64,000 nt of DNA from Glaciecola sp. XM2 (GCF_018595715.1 NZ_JAHEOJ010000026.1:1-64000), one strand, 5' to 3'; counted from the stretch's first letter, positions 16,421-27,788 are shown. Program-made: numbers and translations. Notes: generated by a model not told the origin, from the letters alone.

Positions 16421-17950
16421 TTACTTACTCAATGCTGCGTCGAGTTCAGCAATGTTCGCTTTCCAAATCGCAGGACCTGTTTCGTGCGCGTTTGCACCAT
16501 TGCTATCTACCGCAACGGTTACCGGCATATCTTCCACTTCAAACTCGTATATCGCTTCCATACCGAGGTCTTCGAAGGCAACCACACGTGCTTTTTTAAT
16601 GGCTTTAGAGACTAGGTAGGCTGCACCGCCAACGGCCATCAAATAAACCGATTTATGTTTGGCAATACTGGCCACCGTTGCCGGACCGCGCTCTGCCTTA
16701 CCAATCGTACCTAATATGCCGGTTTTTTCTAACATCATGTCGGTGAACTTATCCATGCGCGTGGCCGTTGTCGGGCCCGCTGGACCAACGGCTTCGTTAC
16801 GAACGGCATCTACCGGGCCAACGTAATAAATAAACTTACCGGTAAGGTCAACACCCTCTGGCATACCTTCGCCATTATCGAGCATGCTTTGCAGGCGTTT
16901 ATGGGCAGCATCCCGGCCGGTAAGCATCTTACCGGTTAACAATACCGTCTCACCCACTTTCCATTCGGCAATATCTTCTTTGGTCACGGTATCTAGATTG
17001 ACTCGGCGAGTGTTTTCGCCCACTTCCCATGTGATTTCAGGCCAATCTTCTAGTTTCGGTTGTTTAAGATGTGCTGGGCCACTGCCATCAAGATAAAAAT
17101 GCGCGTGGCGCGTGGCGGCGCAGTTGGGGATCATGGCTACCGGTTTTGATGCCGCATGAGTTGGCACCGATTTAATCTTGATATCCACAACGGTAGTTAA
17201 ACCGCCTAGACCTTGCGCGCCTATTCCTAACGCATTGACCTTATTAAAAATATCGACACGCAGCTTTTCTTCGGTCGTTTGCGCACCGCGCTCAATAAGC
17301 TCAGGCATGTCAACAGGGTCCATCAAGCTCTCTTTTGCCAGCACCGCGGCCTTTTCTGCCGTGCCGCCAATACCTATACCCAACATACCAGGCGGACACC
17401 AACCTGCGCCCATAGTTGGCAATGTTTTAACTACCCACTGTGCAATGTCGTCACTTGGGTTGAGCATCACCATTTTCGATTTGTTTTCAGAGCCGCCACC
17501 TTTGGCCGCAATCATAACTTCGATTTTATCCCCAGGTACCATATCGATATGCACCACCGCTGGGGTGTTATCTTTAGTGTTAATGCGTTTTCCAGCAGGA
17601 TCTGAAACAATCGAGGCACGCAGCGGATTGTCGGGGTTTAAATACGCGCGGCGAGTTCCTTCGTCTACCATTTCTTGCACCGTCATATCGGTTTTATCCC
17701 AACTGACTTGCATACCAATCTTAACAAAGCAGGTGACAATTCCTGTATCTTGGCAGATGGGTCGTTTTCCTTCCGCAGACATTCTAGAATTGATGAGAAT
17801 TTGCGCCATTGCGTCTTTTGCCGCTTGGCTTTTTTCCTTATGATAAGCAGCTTCTACTGCCTTTATATAGTCAAGCGGATGGTAATAGGAGATAAATTGA
17901 AGTGCATCTTCAATACTATCAATTAAATCTTGTTGACGAATGATGGTCAT
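16421..17950 (-). CDS. fumarate hydratase class I
   Basis: A 509-aa iron-sulphur fumarase interconverting fumarate and L-malate in the TCA cycle. The three cysteines that hold the [4Fe-4S] cluster are visible: ICQDTGIVT near residue 66, GWCPPGMLG near 188 and IPNCAATRHAHF near 278. The C-terminal beta domain carries TGKMLTGRDAAHKR and AVGPAGPTTATRMD. The protein is the FumA/FumB long form (about 510-550 aa). Oxygen lability of this class would make it an iron- and oxidant-sensitive step. It is divergent from pabB. Confidence 0.95.
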   Translation of the reverse strand: MTIIRQQDLIDSIEDALQFISYYHPLDYIKAVEAAYHKEKSQAAKDAMAQILINSRMSAEGKRPICQDTGIVTCFVKIGMQVSWDKTDMTVQEMVDEGTRRAYLNPDNPLRASIVSDPAGKRINTKDNTPAVVHIDMVPGDKIEVMIAAKGGGSENKSKMVMLNPSDDIAQWVVKTLPTMGAGWCPPGMLGIGIGGTAEKAAVLAKESLMDPVDMPELIERGAQTTEEKLRVDIFNKVNALGIGAQGLGGLTTVVDIKIKSVPTHAASKPVAMIPNCAATRHAHFYLDGSGPAHLKQPKLEDWPEITWEVGENTRRVNLDTVTKEDIAEWKVGETVLLTGKMLTGRDAAHKRLQSMLDNGEGMPEGVDLTGKFIYYVGPVDAVRNEAVGPAGPTTATRMDKFTDMMLEKTGILGTIGKAERGPATVASIAKHKSVYLMAVGGAAYLVSKAIKKARVVAFEDLGMEAIYEFEVEDMPVTVAVDSNGANAHETGPAIWKANIAELDAALSK

Positions 17951-18115
17951 AAAAAAGCCTCATATAAAAAAGAGTGTTGCGGGTATTGTTTGGCACGTAT
18001 ACTACCGACAAATTGACCATACACCAAGCCTTCGCATGCAGACTTTGGTGGATGAGTTTATAAATAATAGAAGTCAGCGTGACTTTTTTAGCATTATGTT
18101 GTCTCACTGAGCGTT

Positions 18116-19540
18116 ATGACAAAAAGAAACATTCAAATTAAGCCTATACCGACCTTGTCTGGGATAAAGGCCCAAACGGTTTTTGCTGCAATAGAGCATC
18201 TTCCTTGGGCAATGTTGCTCGACACCTGCGACAATACATTATCAGACGGACGCTACGACATAATTGTATATGCACCGAGCGTGCGCTATCAGTTTAAAGA
18301 TGCTCAGCCTCAGCTATCGGTTGACAGCGATGATTTTGCGGCGCTTAAAAACATACCGGTCACGCAATCACCGTTTACGCATTTGGCGGTGCTTCACAAA
18401 GCATTTGCTGAATATTTTGATGTCGGTGAACTCAAAGCAAGCCAACTCCCCTTTTTGATAGGTGCAGTGGGCTTATTTGGGTACGACATAAACGTGCTGA
18501 CCGATGCAATCACAGATGCCAAACCTAAGCAGTATCAACTCGACGACATTGCCGTAGGCTTTTATCAACAGTCACTCATATTTGATAACCATAGCGGCGA
18601 AGTGCACCATATTTGCCCTCACGGACTGATTGATAACTGGCTTGAGCCCTTGCTTAACTATCAAACATCAAATGCCACTGAGCACTTCGCTTTAACGAGT
18701 GACTGGCAGTCGAATGTGAGCGAACCACAATATATCGAAAGCATGCAGAAAATTAACGATTATTTGCATGCGGGCGACTGCTATCAAGTCAACTTTGCAC
18801 AGCGTTTTAGCGCAACCTATCGCGGCAGTGAGTGGCAAGCTTATCAAATGCTTACCGAGGTCAATAAAGCGCCGTTTTCTAGCTTTATTCGATTAGATAA
18901 AAGCTGTGTGTTGAGTGTCTCGCCCGAACGGTTCTTATCTGTCAAAGATGCCCAAGTTGTTACCAAGCCCATAAAAGGCACACGTAAACGTGCTATCGAC
19001 CCCATTGCCGACAAAGCCCTAGCCGACGAATTGTTGCAGTCTGAGAAAGATCGTGCTGAAAACTTAATGATTGTCGATTTATTGCGCAACGACATTAGCA
19101 AACATTGCGTGGCGCACTCGGTTAAGGTGCCCCATTTGTTCGCGCTTGAAAGTTATCCTGCGGTGCATCATATGGTAAGCACGGTAGTAGGCCAGTTAAA
19201 ACCGAGCTCAGGTCCCTTTGATTTATTGGCCGGCGCCTTTCCAGGGGGCTCTATTACTGGTGCGCCTAAAGTGCGGGCGATGCAAATTATTCAAGAATTA
19301 GAGCCAGATAAGCGCAGCATTTATTGTGGCAGTATTGGGTACGTAGGGATTCGAAATGATATGGATACCAGCATATGCATACGTACCATACTCGCTGAAG
19401 ATGATACCTTATTTTGCTGGGCCGGCGGCGGGATTGTATTAGATTCCCAAGCCCAAGACGAATATCAAGAATCGTTTCATAAGGTGGTTAAGATTTTACC
19501 TGTATTACGGGATACGTTAAACAAGGAAGAGTTTAAGTGA
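18116..19540 (+). CDS. pabB: aminodeoxychorismate synthase component I
   Basis: A 474-aa chorismate-using enzyme that, with the glutaminase PabA, makes 4-amino-4-deoxychorismate for folate. The C-terminal chorismate-binding domain shows KPIKGTRKRAIDP (active-site lysine), the EKDRAENLMIVDLLRND segment, FPGGSITGAPKVRAMQII and CGSIGYVG. The N-terminal domain (about 1-200) is the usual anthranilate-synthase-I type. PabB, not TrpE, is preferred from PIKGTRKR and the context with nudL. The stop overlaps the nudL start by 4 nt (GTGA), so the two are translationally coupled. Confidence 0.93.
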   Translation: MTKRNIQIKPIPTLSGIKAQTVFAAIEHLPWAMLLDTCDNTLSDGRYDIIVYAPSVRYQFKDAQPQLSVDSDDFAALKNIPVTQSPFTHLAVLHKAFAEYFDVGELKASQLPFLIGAVGLFGYDINVLTDAITDAKPKQYQLDDIAVGFYQQSLIFDNHSGEVHHICPHGLIDNWLEPLLNYQTSNATEHFALTSDWQSNVSEPQYIESMQKINDYLHAGDCYQVNFAQRFSATYRGSEWQAYQMLTEVNKAPFSSFIRLDKSCVLSVSPERFLSVKDAQVVTKPIKGTRKRAIDPIADKALADELLQSEKDRAENLMIVDLLRNDISKHCVAHSVKVPHLFALESYPAVHHMVSTVVGQLKPSSGPFDLLAGAFPGGSITGAPKVRAMQIIQELEPDKRSIYCGSIGYVGIRNDMDTSICIRTILAEDDTLFCWAGGGIVLDSQAQDEYQESFHKVVKILPVLRDTLNKEEFK

Positions 19541-20133
19541 GAGAGGAAGATTTCTTATCGGCATTTAATCAACCCTGGCTGATTGACAAAGACGCCAGTG
19601 AACCCTTCCCTGCTGCAAAACGCCCCGCAGCGGTACTCATATGTTTAAACCCCAGTGAAAATGGCCTTAGCGTCATATTCACTCGCCGAGCAACACACCT
19701 TAAACATCACGCAGGGCAAGTAAGCTTCCCAGGGGGCAAGGCTGAAAAAAGCGACATGGGTGTAATACATACTGCATTTCGAGAAGCCGAAGAGGAAATT
19801 GGCCTAGCACCCGAGCATTTAAAAGTCATTGGTCGCCTTCCGCCCTATCGCACCATCAGCGGCTTTGCAGTCACACCGATTATCGCTAAACATCAATATG
19901 GCGTCAGCGTCCCCCACGAATTGACCATTGATACTAACGAAGTGAGGGAGGTATTTGAGGTTCCCTTAGCTTATCTAATGAATAAGAAAAACTATTTCGT
20001 GCAAGTAATACATAGAGGCAGCAAAGAATTCCCCGTGCATTACATTACCTATAACGACCAAGTTATTTGGGGCGCAACAGCAGGAATGATGGTTCACTTG
20101 CGCGATCATATTCTATATCACCAAAGCAACTAA
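19537..20133 (+). CDS. nudL: Nudix CoA pyrophosphatase NudL
   Basis: A 198-aa Nudix hydrolase that probably splits coenzyme A to 3',5'-ADP and phosphopantetheine. The Nudix box is complete: GGKAEKSDMGVIHTAFREAE followed by EEIGL, preceded by HHAGQVSFPGG, which is the NuCoA signature. The start is GTG within the pabB stop (GTGA). The pabB-nudL pair matches the arrangement in enterobacteria (pabB-yeaB) and supports both names. Length is normal (about 190-200 aa). Confidence 0.92.
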   Translation: MREEDFLSAFNQPWLIDKDASEPFPAAKRPAAVLICLNPSENGLSVIFTRRATHLKHHAGQVSFPGGKAEKSDMGVIHTAFREAEEEIGLAPEHLKVIGRLPPYRTISGFAVTPIIAKHQYGVSVPHELTIDTNEVREVFEVPLAYLMNKKNYFVQVIHRGSKEFPVHYITYNDQVIWGATAGMMVHLRDHILYHQSN

Positions 20134-20268
20134 GCGCTTTATTTCTCTAAAATTACCGTTGTTTCTTGCAACAATTTATTAACATTACTAATATTACGCA
20201 TTAGGAAAATTCACTTGTGAGTGCACCGATTTGTGCAACACTTGCAGCTCTATAATTAGGAGTGCAGC

Positions 20269-21642
20269 ATGATTAGCGTTTTCGATATGTTTAAAGTGGG
20301 AATTGGCCCCTCTAGCTCTCATACGGTTGGTCCGATGCGAGCCGCTCGTCAATTCGGCCTCGACGTTGAAGCGCAAGGTTTACTTGAAAAAATCGATACC
20401 GTGCGCACCGAGTTATACGGCTCACTTGGTCAAACCGGCAAAGGTCATGGCACGGGTAAAGCCATCATCCTAGGCTTGTTAGGCTATACGCCAGACGACG
20501 TTCCCGTAGAAGACATTGACACAATGCTAGCAAAGGTAGAAGCACAACAATCTTTGCAGTTCATGAATAAGCGCGCTATCACTTTTGCCAGCCAGGGCGC
20601 TATCGTCTTTCATCGCCGTAAAACCTTGCCGCTTCATGCTAATGGTATGACCCTTTTCGCGATGCACGGGGATGAGTGCGTGTTTCAGCGCACCTATTAT
20701 TCTATTGGCGGCGGATTTATTGTTGAAGAATCAGAGTTTGAAGCGCAAAAGAAAGAAAAAATCTCTGAGCAACAAATGGACGCCCCCTTTCCCTTTTCAA
20801 CTGCAGCAGAGCTGCTTGTACATTGTAAGGAAAATAGTTTTCGCATCAGCTCACTGATGCTTAAAAACGAAGCTATTTTGCGCGATGAGAAAAGCACACG
20901 TGCACAACTCGTAAACATATGGCGAGTTATGCAGGCGTGTATTGCTCGCGGCATCGATACCGAAGGTATTTTACCCGGCGGCCTGAAAGTACATCGCCGT
21001 GCACCAGCACTGCATCATCGTTTGATGAATGAAAGAAATGACGACCCCATGCAGGTAATGGATTGGGTAAATATGTATGCCCTAGCCGTAAATGAAGAAA
21101 ATGCTGCCGGTGGTCGCGTTGTCACCGCGCCTACAAACGGTGCTGCGGGCATTATCCCTGCTGTGATGAGCTACTACGACAAATTCATTCGCCCAATGGA
21201 TGATGATACTGCCTGTCGCTTTTTATTAACCGCAGGTGCAATCGCCATTTTATACAAAAAGAACGCCTCTATCTCTGGTGCTGAAGTGGGCTGCCAAGGT
21301 GAAGTCGGCGTTGCCTGCTCGATGGCCGCAGGCGCACTCACGGAAATTTTGGGTGGCTCAGTAGATTCGGTCGAGAATGCTGCCGAAATCGGCATGGAGC
21401 ACAACTTAGGCTTAACCTGCGATCCGGTAGGTGGATTAGTGCAAGTACCTTGCATTGAACGAAACGCAATGGGGGCAATCAAGGCTATCAATGCGTCTCG
21501 TCTTGCCCTTCGTGGTACTGGCACACAAAAGGTATCTCTAGATAAGGTCATTAAAACCATGTGGGATACCGGTAACGACATGAAGACCAAATACAAAGAA
21601 ACCGCGCGAGGCGGTTTGGCAGTCAACATTATTGAGTGCTAG
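20269..21642 (+). CDS. sdaA: L-serine ammonia-lyase, iron-sulphur type
   Basis: A 457-aa enzyme deaminating L-serine to pyruvate and ammonia. The N-terminal beta domain has [18 protein letters not shown]. The C-terminal alpha domain carries the [4Fe-4S]-site cysteines in [13 protein letters not shown] and [20 protein letters not shown]. The one-chain arrangement matches E. coli SdaA/SdaB (about 455 aa). An AGGAG stands 6 nt before the ATG. A strong bidirectional terminator follows, shared with cysB. Whether it should be called sdaA or sdaB cannot be told from sequence. Confidence 0.95.
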   Translation: MISVFDMFKVGIGPSSSHTVGPMRAARQFGLDVEAQGLLEKIDTVRTELYGSLGQTGKGHGTGKAIILGLLGYTPDDVPVEDIDTMLAKVEAQQSLQFMNKRAITFASQGAIVFHRRKTLPLHANGMTLFAMHGDECVFQRTYYSIGGGFIVEESEFEAQKKEKISEQQMDAPFPFSTAAELLVHCKENSFRISSLMLKNEAILRDEKSTRAQLVNIWRVMQACIARGIDTEGILPGGLKVHRRAPALHHRLMNERNDDPMQVMDWVNMYALAVNEENAAGGRVVTAPTNGAAGIIPAVMSYYDKFIRPMDDDTACRFLLTAGAIAILYKKNASISGAEVGCQGEVGVACSMAAGALTEILGGSVDSVENAAEIGMEHNLGLTCDPVGGLVQVPCIERNAMGAIKAINASRLALRGTGTQKVSLDKVIKTMWDTGNDMKTKYKETARGGLAVNIIEC

Positions 21643-21660
21643 TGAATAACGCATAACATA

Positions 21661-21686
21661 AAGCCGTCATTTTTGACGGCTTTTGT
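21661..21686. terminator. bidirectional terminator between sdaA and cysB
   Basis: AAGCCGTCA / TGACGGCTT stem with a 4-5 nt loop of T, flanked by A-rich and T-rich runs on the two sides, so it can stop transcription from both directions. It lies about 20 bp after sdaA and about 30 bp after cysB. Confidence 0.85.
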
Positions 21687-21712
21687 ATATCACTGAACAT
21701 TGATGTCAGCGG

Positions 21713-22765
<1,053 letters not shown>

Positions 22766-22908
22766 CTAGCCGATACCCACTTATGTAGTTGTGCTGTAAA
22801 CCATAGCAAACAGCTAACTTTATTGCATAAGAAAACCGTATTTTATAAGCGAATGCAAGAAAAACCAGCATTTTCTTCGTCAAGCACGCAACATAGGTAA
22901 TTAAGAAT

Positions 22909-23622
22909 TTGAGCGACTTACACGACAACGCAAATGATCCTAAAGCGCTTGTAGATTTTTCATCGGTGATTGCTGTCGCCATTCACGATATGAAAAATTC
23001 ACTCAGCCTATTGATGCAGTCCATTGAACATATGTCTAGCGTGATCCCACAAGAAGTAAGCCAAGCACATGTCAGTCTCAATAGCGTGCACTATGAAGCG
23101 AATCGAATGAATACCACTTTAGTCCAAGTGCTTTCATTATATCGTGCAGAAATTGACGCATTACCTGTCAACATCGACGAAGTGTTTATCGCAGAACTGT
23201 TTGATGAAATCGTAGAGTCAAATCAGGTTTATACTGATCAGCAAGGCATAAAAGTGACCATCATCGCAGATGAGGATCTCTCTTGGTACTTAGATCGCGA
23301 ACTCATATATCTGCTTTTACATGATGTGCTGATTAATGCAGTGCGTTATGGATGCAAGCACATAGAAATAAAAGCCAGTGTAGATGACAACCAGCTGACG
23401 ATTTGTGTGGAAGACGACGGTCCTGGCTATCCAGCAACCATGCTAGAAATGTCGAACAAAGTACTCGACCAACATTGCATCAGTGAGGGACGTACCGGTT
23501 TAGGTCTATTCTTTGCGCGATTGATGGCGCAGAATCATAAGAATATGGGCAAACAAGGCAATATTCACCTAGCTAACAGCGACGTTACCGGTGGCAGCGT
23601 ATTTACGCTGACCTTACCTTAG
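22909..23622 (+). CDS. soluble sensor-less histidine kinase
   Basis: A 237-aa kinase with no sensor or membrane segment. The H-box AIHDMKNSLSLLM puts the phospho-histidine at residue 26. A helical dimerisation region follows, and the ATPase domain carries DVLINAVRYG (N-box), VEDDGPGY (G1) and GRTGLGLFFARLMA (G2). The start is taken as TTG because no ATG precedes the H-box and a stop lies shortly upstream. A membrane coiled-coil gene follows after 34 bp. Neither has a response regulator next to it; the two REC-TPR regulators in this window are candidates, but only by elimination. Confidence 0.85.
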   Translation: MSDLHDNANDPKALVDFSSVIAVAIHDMKNSLSLLMQSIEHMSSVIPQEVSQAHVSLNSVHYEANRMNTTLVQVLSLYRAEIDALPVNIDEVFIAELFDEIVESNQVYTDQQGIKVTIIADEDLSWYLDRELIYLLLHDVLINAVRYGCKHIEIKASVDDNQLTICVEDDGPGYPATMLEMSNKVLDQHCISEGRTGLGLFFARLMAQNHKNMGKQGNIHLANSDVTGGSVFTLTLP

Positions 23623-23656
23623 TGAACGTAAGCAAACTAAACAGATATTACTTACG

Positions 23657-24427
23657 ATGAATCAAACTTACACCATCATCATCATTCTCATCGCTGCACT
23701 CATTGTTGCAGGCATTGCCGCAAGTGCCGTTCAGCAACACAATGAACGAAAGGCAGCGAAAAAGCGCGAGGAAATAAACAAGCATCGTGCGGTGTTAGAA
23801 GAAACTGAAATGGCTGCAGGCGCGGCGCAACATATGCCCGTATCCAAACTGCTCATCTCCATACTAAGAAAGCGCAGTTTAGCGGCATTGATTGAAATTT
23901 ATGAACAAAACCCATCTCCCGACTTGAAGTCAAAGGTCACCGAATTGCAAAAACTTATTCGTGAAATAGACGTTAATGAAAAGCCGCCAGAACTCTCTGG
24001 TTTCAAGCTTCCGAAGTCTGATAAAGTCATCATTAAATACATTCAGGCGATTAAAAAGCTTCGCATAATTTTGCGAAGTGAGCGCAAAAAAGAAAATATC
24101 ACCAAAGAGATATTTTTACGTGAAGACAAAACGCTAGAAAGCCTGCAACTTCGTGTCAATATCGACACCTTGCTCAAACGAGCGAACGACGCGGTAACAA
24201 ACAATATGCAAGGCTCGGCTCGTCAGTACTTAGAAAAAGCCATTGGTGCGCTTGTAAAACACACTCCGCAAGATGAATATACTACTAGCCGTTCGCAAGA
24301 ACTGACCGAGATGCTAAACGGGCTTGAAAGCTCGCTGAAAGATAAAAATGTTCAGAATATTCTAGAAGCGAAGGCGCGAGAGAAAGAGGATATCGATACC
24401 CTCTTTGCTCCTAAAAAGAAATGGTAG
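23657..24427 (+). CDS. single-span membrane protein with helical cytoplasmic domain
   Basis: A 256-aa protein of unknown function: an N-terminal membrane segment (about 5-25, IIIILIAALIVAGIAASAV), then a highly charged helical domain with likely coiled coils (28-60 and 120-170) and a C-terminal IDTLFAPKKKW tail. The lysine-rich end suggests a cytoplasmic location. It follows the soluble kinase closely on the same strand, so it may anchor or regulate it (inference). Confidence 0.7.
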   Translation: MNQTYTIIIILIAALIVAGIAASAVQQHNERKAAKKREEINKHRAVLEETEMAAGAAQHMPVSKLLISILRKRSLAALIEIYEQNPSPDLKSKVTELQKLIREIDVNEKPPELSGFKLPKSDKVIIKYIQAIKKLRIILRSERKKENITKEIFLREDKTLESLQLRVNIDTLLKRANDAVTNNMQGSARQYLEKAIGALVKHTPQDEYTTSRSQELTEMLNGLESSLKDKNVQNILEAKAREKEDIDTLFAPKKKW

Positions 24428-24440
24428 CGTTCGCTACACT

Positions 24441-25478
24441 TTACTTATCTTTTAAGTAAAACTGTGCAACTACCGGCAAATGATCGGCCAAATCATCTTG
24501 CTTTTGCGGTTCAAAATAATACACAGGTTTGACAGAGTTAGGCACCATTTCGCTCAGCATGTTTTCGTTCATGATTGCATAGTCTAAACGTCTTAACGGC
24601 TCTATCGCGGTATGTGTGAAATCATCAGGTCCTAAAGGATCAATAAAACGATTCCCAGCATTGCTTCCTGCCAAAAACGTGCTTAATTCGATGGTATCGG
24701 GCAAGGCGTTAAAATCGCCTACCACCAAGATATTGCGCTGTGGGTCTTCCCATAAAAACCGTTCAAATTGCGTTTTCAAGAATTCAATCTGTCCTAAGCG
24801 CATACCAATGTTGCGCTCGCCTCTCCCTGCCTTTAGATGCACCGACGTCATTAAAAATGAATATGCTTGAGACGGAAAAACGTCAATGGACCACATGCGC
24901 GTGTTTAAATTACGCTGGGTCTCCACTTCTCCATTTTCATCAAGGTAATTAAGCACTGGCGTGTTCGCATTGCCATAGCTATACATGACACCCAGTGGAA
25001 AACGACTCATCACCACCACATTCATATACCAGCCGTGTGAAGGTGCATCGGCAAAAAACATATAGCCCATATCGGCGAGCTCATTTTGAGCAATATTACG
25101 CAGCAGTTTTGCACTCTCAAACTCTTGCAGTACCACAATATCCGCATCCGCTATTTTTAGCGCCTCAACCAAGTACTCGCGTTTATTGCCCATACTTTGC
25201 GCTGAATCATTTTCACGCTCGTTATCAATGTAAGGGTCATCATGCTCATCTAGAAAATGCTCCACGTTCCAAGAGATCACCTTAAACGTGTCTTGCTCTG
25301 GGTATTGATATCCTTGTGGCAAGATTAGGCTTTGTCTGTACAAAGGATTGCCGTTGTGAAGCGCCGGACTAGGCTGCTCATTGACTGTAACAGTTTCTGG
25401 CGCTTCAGTATTCGATGAAATGGAGCATGCGGATAATAAACCCACAAAAATTATGGATATAAGTGATTGAGTTTTCAT
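24441..25478 (-). CDS. endonuclease/exonuclease/phosphatase-family lipoprotein
   Basis: A 345-aa protein with a lipoprotein signal (MKTQSLISIIFVGLLSAC, cysteine 18) and an EEP domain. Metal and catalytic residues are visible: the N of ISWNVEHFLD near residue 72, the E of VVLQEFESA near 118, the GDFNALPD motif near 255 and the final DHLPVVAQF histidine near 333. It therefore probably hydrolyses nucleic acid or a phosphodiester outside the cytoplasm. A secreted DNase role would suit nutrient scavenging in a marine bacterium, but a phosphatase cannot be excluded. Monocistronic. Confidence 0.88.
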   Translation of the reverse strand: MKTQSLISIIFVGLLSACSISSNTEAPETVTVNEQPSPALHNGNPLYRQSLILPQGYQYPEQDTFKVISWNVEHFLDEHDDPYIDNERENDSAQSMGNKREYLVEALKIADADIVVLQEFESAKLLRNIAQNELADMGYMFFADAPSHGWYMNVVVMSRFPLGVMYSYGNANTPVLNYLDENGEVETQRNLNTRMWSIDVFPSQAYSFLMTSVHLKAGRGERNIGMRLGQIEFLKTQFERFLWEDPQRNILVVGDFNALPDTIELSTFLAGSNAGNRFIDPLGPDDFTHTAIEPLRRLDYAIMNENMLSEMVPNSVKPVYYFEPQKQDDLADHLPVVAQFYLKDK

Positions 25479-25566
25479 TGTTTTTTCACATTATCTAAGG
25501 TGCTAGAAATGTACCATGGGTTTATGTCAGAAAAAAGAAAACCAACACGCATTCAGGGGGTTATTT

Positions 25567-26070
25567 TTACCCCTGATATTGATACAGGTGATTGATACAG
25601 TCATACAACTCAATATTATCGACATGTACAAAACCTAAGGTCTGCAGTAACCGTTGTGAAGCGATATTTTCTGGCTTTGTTACGCCCAATATCGCGTTAA
25701 GTTTATGCACATTAAGCGCATCGAACATAACGGTTTTGCTCGCTTCTTTGGCATATCCTTTTCCCCAATAGCGCTCCAAAAAGGCAAATCCTAAATCCGG
25801 AGAGGCTAACTCGGGGCGTTTGACTAAGCCGCACATGCCAATCGGGATTTGTGTGTCTTTCAACATGACCATATTCAGACCAAAGCCATTGCTTTGATAA
25901 CTCGCAATCGGAGCATTTTGTAAATAGTTTTTTGCATCAAGACGTGTGCGAACGCCTCTATCTGCAATAAAATCAATAAAGGGCTTTTCGTTTAATTGGC
26001 TGAGCACATAGTCGGTATCGTCTAGCGTAAAGTGGCGTATTAACAGCCTGTCGGTTTCAAATAAAATCAC
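25567..26070 (-). CDS. GNAT-family N-acetyltransferase, RimJ/RimL-like
   Basis: A 167-aa acetyl-CoA-dependent acetyltransferase of the Acetyltransf_3 type. MILFETDRLLIRHFTLDDTD opens the protein and the cofactor-binding loop is LERYWGKGYAKEASKTVMF, followed by NIASQRLLQTLGFVHV. The substrate is unknown; ribosomal protein or small-molecule amines are typical. It starts 5 bp after the LysR stop on the same strand and may be cotranscribed. Confidence 0.88.
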   Translation of the reverse strand: MILFETDRLLIRHFTLDDTDYVLSQLNEKPFIDFIADRGVRTRLDAKNYLQNAPIASYQSNGFGLNMVMLKDTQIPIGMCGLVKRPELASPDLGFAFLERYWGKGYAKEASKTVMFDALNVHKLNAILGVTKPENIASQRLLQTLGFVHVDNIELYDCINHLYQYQG

Positions 26071-26075
26071 TTTTT

Positions 26076-26975
26076 TTACTCCATAACGTTATGATGCTCA
26101 TCGGCCAGTTGCGCCCACAACTTTTTAGCAGCACTTGATAGCGCCTCTTGTGAAGTGGCAATCATCCCCACTCGCTTTTGCAATATACCGCCTTTTAAGG
26201 GCACACAGACCAATTCTTTTGCCTGCATTTGTTGCTCACACAGCTGCGGCACAATCGACCAACCCAATCCTTGTTTGACAAATTGCCCTAAGGTACCAAG
26301 CTGAGAAGCATCGGCGACGATGGTAGTTTCCAAATTATGTGCCTCAAATACAGCGTCTAGCCATCTGCGTATGGATGAGCCAACATTTGTCATAAGCAAA
26401 GGGTGTGCGGCAACGTGTTCTAAGGTTACCTGCTTTTTGTTAGCATATATATCGTCTTTGCGCATCACCACACAAAAGTTATCCGTCAGTAAAGGGTGAA
26501 AAATCAATCCTTTTAAATTCTCTGGCTCAAACACAAAACCAATATCGGCGCGTTTACTTAACACCGCCTCAATCACTTGCTCCATTATGACATCTAACAC
26601 TCGTAGGCGAATATTGGGATGTTGCTGATGATAAAGCGCCATGACACCCGCCAAATGGCCCTCCGCAAAAGACGGCATCGCTGCTACGGTTAACCGCCCT
26701 TGCTGCACGCTAAATAGGTTTTGTACATCGCTTAAGGCTCCGTCCCAATCGGCAATGAGGCGCTTTGCGGTAGGTAAAAATGCCTTTCCTTCTGGCGTGA
26801 GCATCACTTTGCGCGTAGTTCGAGCAAATAATTGCCCGCCTAATTGAGTTTCCATATTCTTGATGGAGGTTGATAGCGCTGGTTGCGAGAGATAAAGCTT
26901 TTCAGCCGCTTCCGCGAAAGTTGCCGATTGCGCTACACTCACAAACGCCAACATGTTTTTGTATGAAACGGACAC
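26076..26975 (-). CDS. LysR-family transcriptional regulator
   Basis: A 299-aa regulator with the N-terminal winged helix MSVSYKNMLAFVSVAQSATF / LSQPALSTSIKNMETQLGGQ and a periplasmic-binding-like effector domain. It stands divergent from the CoA-transferase genes with a 108-bp AT-rich gap, the usual arrangement for a LysR regulator of its neighbour, so it probably controls scoAB by an unknown CoA-ester or keto-acid signal. Confidence 0.92.
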   Translation of the reverse strand: MSVSYKNMLAFVSVAQSATFAEAAEKLYLSQPALSTSIKNMETQLGGQLFARTTRKVMLTPEGKAFLPTAKRLIADWDGALSDVQNLFSVQQGRLTVAAMPSFAEGHLAGVMALYHQQHPNIRLRVLDVIMEQVIEAVLSKRADIGFVFEPENLKGLIFHPLLTDNFCVVMRKDDIYANKKQVTLEHVAAHPLLMTNVGSSIRRWLDAVFEAHNLETTIVADASQLGTLGQFVKQGLGWSIVPQLCEQQMQAKELVCVPLKGGILQKRVGMIATSQEALSSAAKKLWAQLADEHHNVME

Positions 26976-27083
26976 TTCTTATTATTCCAATAAATTTATC
27001 AATATCAATATTAAATCAATTTTACAAAATTTAACAAGTCGTAAATACTTCTATTACTATTTAGTAAACATCAGAGGCAGTTT

Positions 27084-27788
27084 ATGGCAGGTTTTGACAA
27101 GGTGGTGTCGAGTTATGAGGAGGCTATGCTAGGCCTTGAAGATAACATGACGGTCATCGCAGGTGGTTTTGGTCTTTGCGGAATTCCAGAAGGCTTAATC
27201 GCACAAATTAAATCAATGGGTACAAAAGGCCTAACCGTGGTTTCAAACAACTGCGGTGTTGACGGATTTGGTCTAGGTTTGTTGCTTGAAGACAAACAAA
27301 TTAAAAAGATGATTTCTTCATACGTTGGCGAAAACGCGTTGTTTGAACAACAGCTATTAAACGGTGAACTAGAAGTTGAACTAACGCCGCAAGGCACCCT
27401 CGCTGAAAAAATGCGCGCTGGTGGTGCCGGTATCCCTGCGTTTTACACCGCTACAGGATATGGCACCCCGGTTGGTGACGGTAAAGAAGTAAAAGAGTTT
27501 GATGGTCGCCCATACATTATGGAGCCAAGCATTACCGGAGACTTTGCCATTGTAAAAGCTTGGAAAGCAGACCGCTACGGCAACTGCATCTACCGCCACA
27601 CGGCAATGAACTTCAATCCTATGGCTGCAACGGCCGGTAAAATTACGGTAGTAGAAGTAGAGGAAATAGTAGAGCCAGGTGAGCTTGAGCCCAGCCAAAT
27701 TCATACTCCCGGTATCTATGTGAATCGCGTCATCAAAGGCAGTTTTGAAAAACGCATCGAACGCAAAGTTTTGGCGAAGGAGGCTTAA
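27084..27788 (+). CDS. 3-oxoacid CoA-transferase subunit A
   Basis: A 234-aa subunit that, with the next gene, moves CoA from succinyl-CoA (or a similar donor) to acetoacetate or another oxoacid. The family signatures [38 protein letters not shown] and [16 protein letters not shown] are present. The start has GAGGCAG upstream. It is followed after 3 bp by subunit B. Together with LysR it forms a small ketone-body or branched-chain keto-acid use unit. The specific acceptor is not readable from sequence. Confidence 0.93.
   Translation: MAGFDKVVSSYEEAMLGLEDNMTVIAGGFGLCGIPEGLIAQIKSMGTKGLTVVSNNCGVDGFGLGLLLEDKQIKKMISSYVGENALFEQQLLNGELEVELTPQGTLAEKMRAGGAGIPAFYTATGYGTPVGDGKEVKEFDGRPYIMEPSITGDFAIVKAWKADRYGNCIYRHTAMNFNPMAATAGKITVVEVEEIVEPGELEPSQIHTPGIYVNRVIKGSFEKRIERKVLAKEA

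Noticed and set aside
17178-17843. 221-codon open frame on the + strand inside fumarase
   Set aside because: It is antisense to a gene with every family motif; no ribosome-binding site or own motif.
21174-21629. 151-codon frame opposite sdaA
   Set aside because: Antisense to the cluster-binding domain of a clear enzyme, with no independent support.
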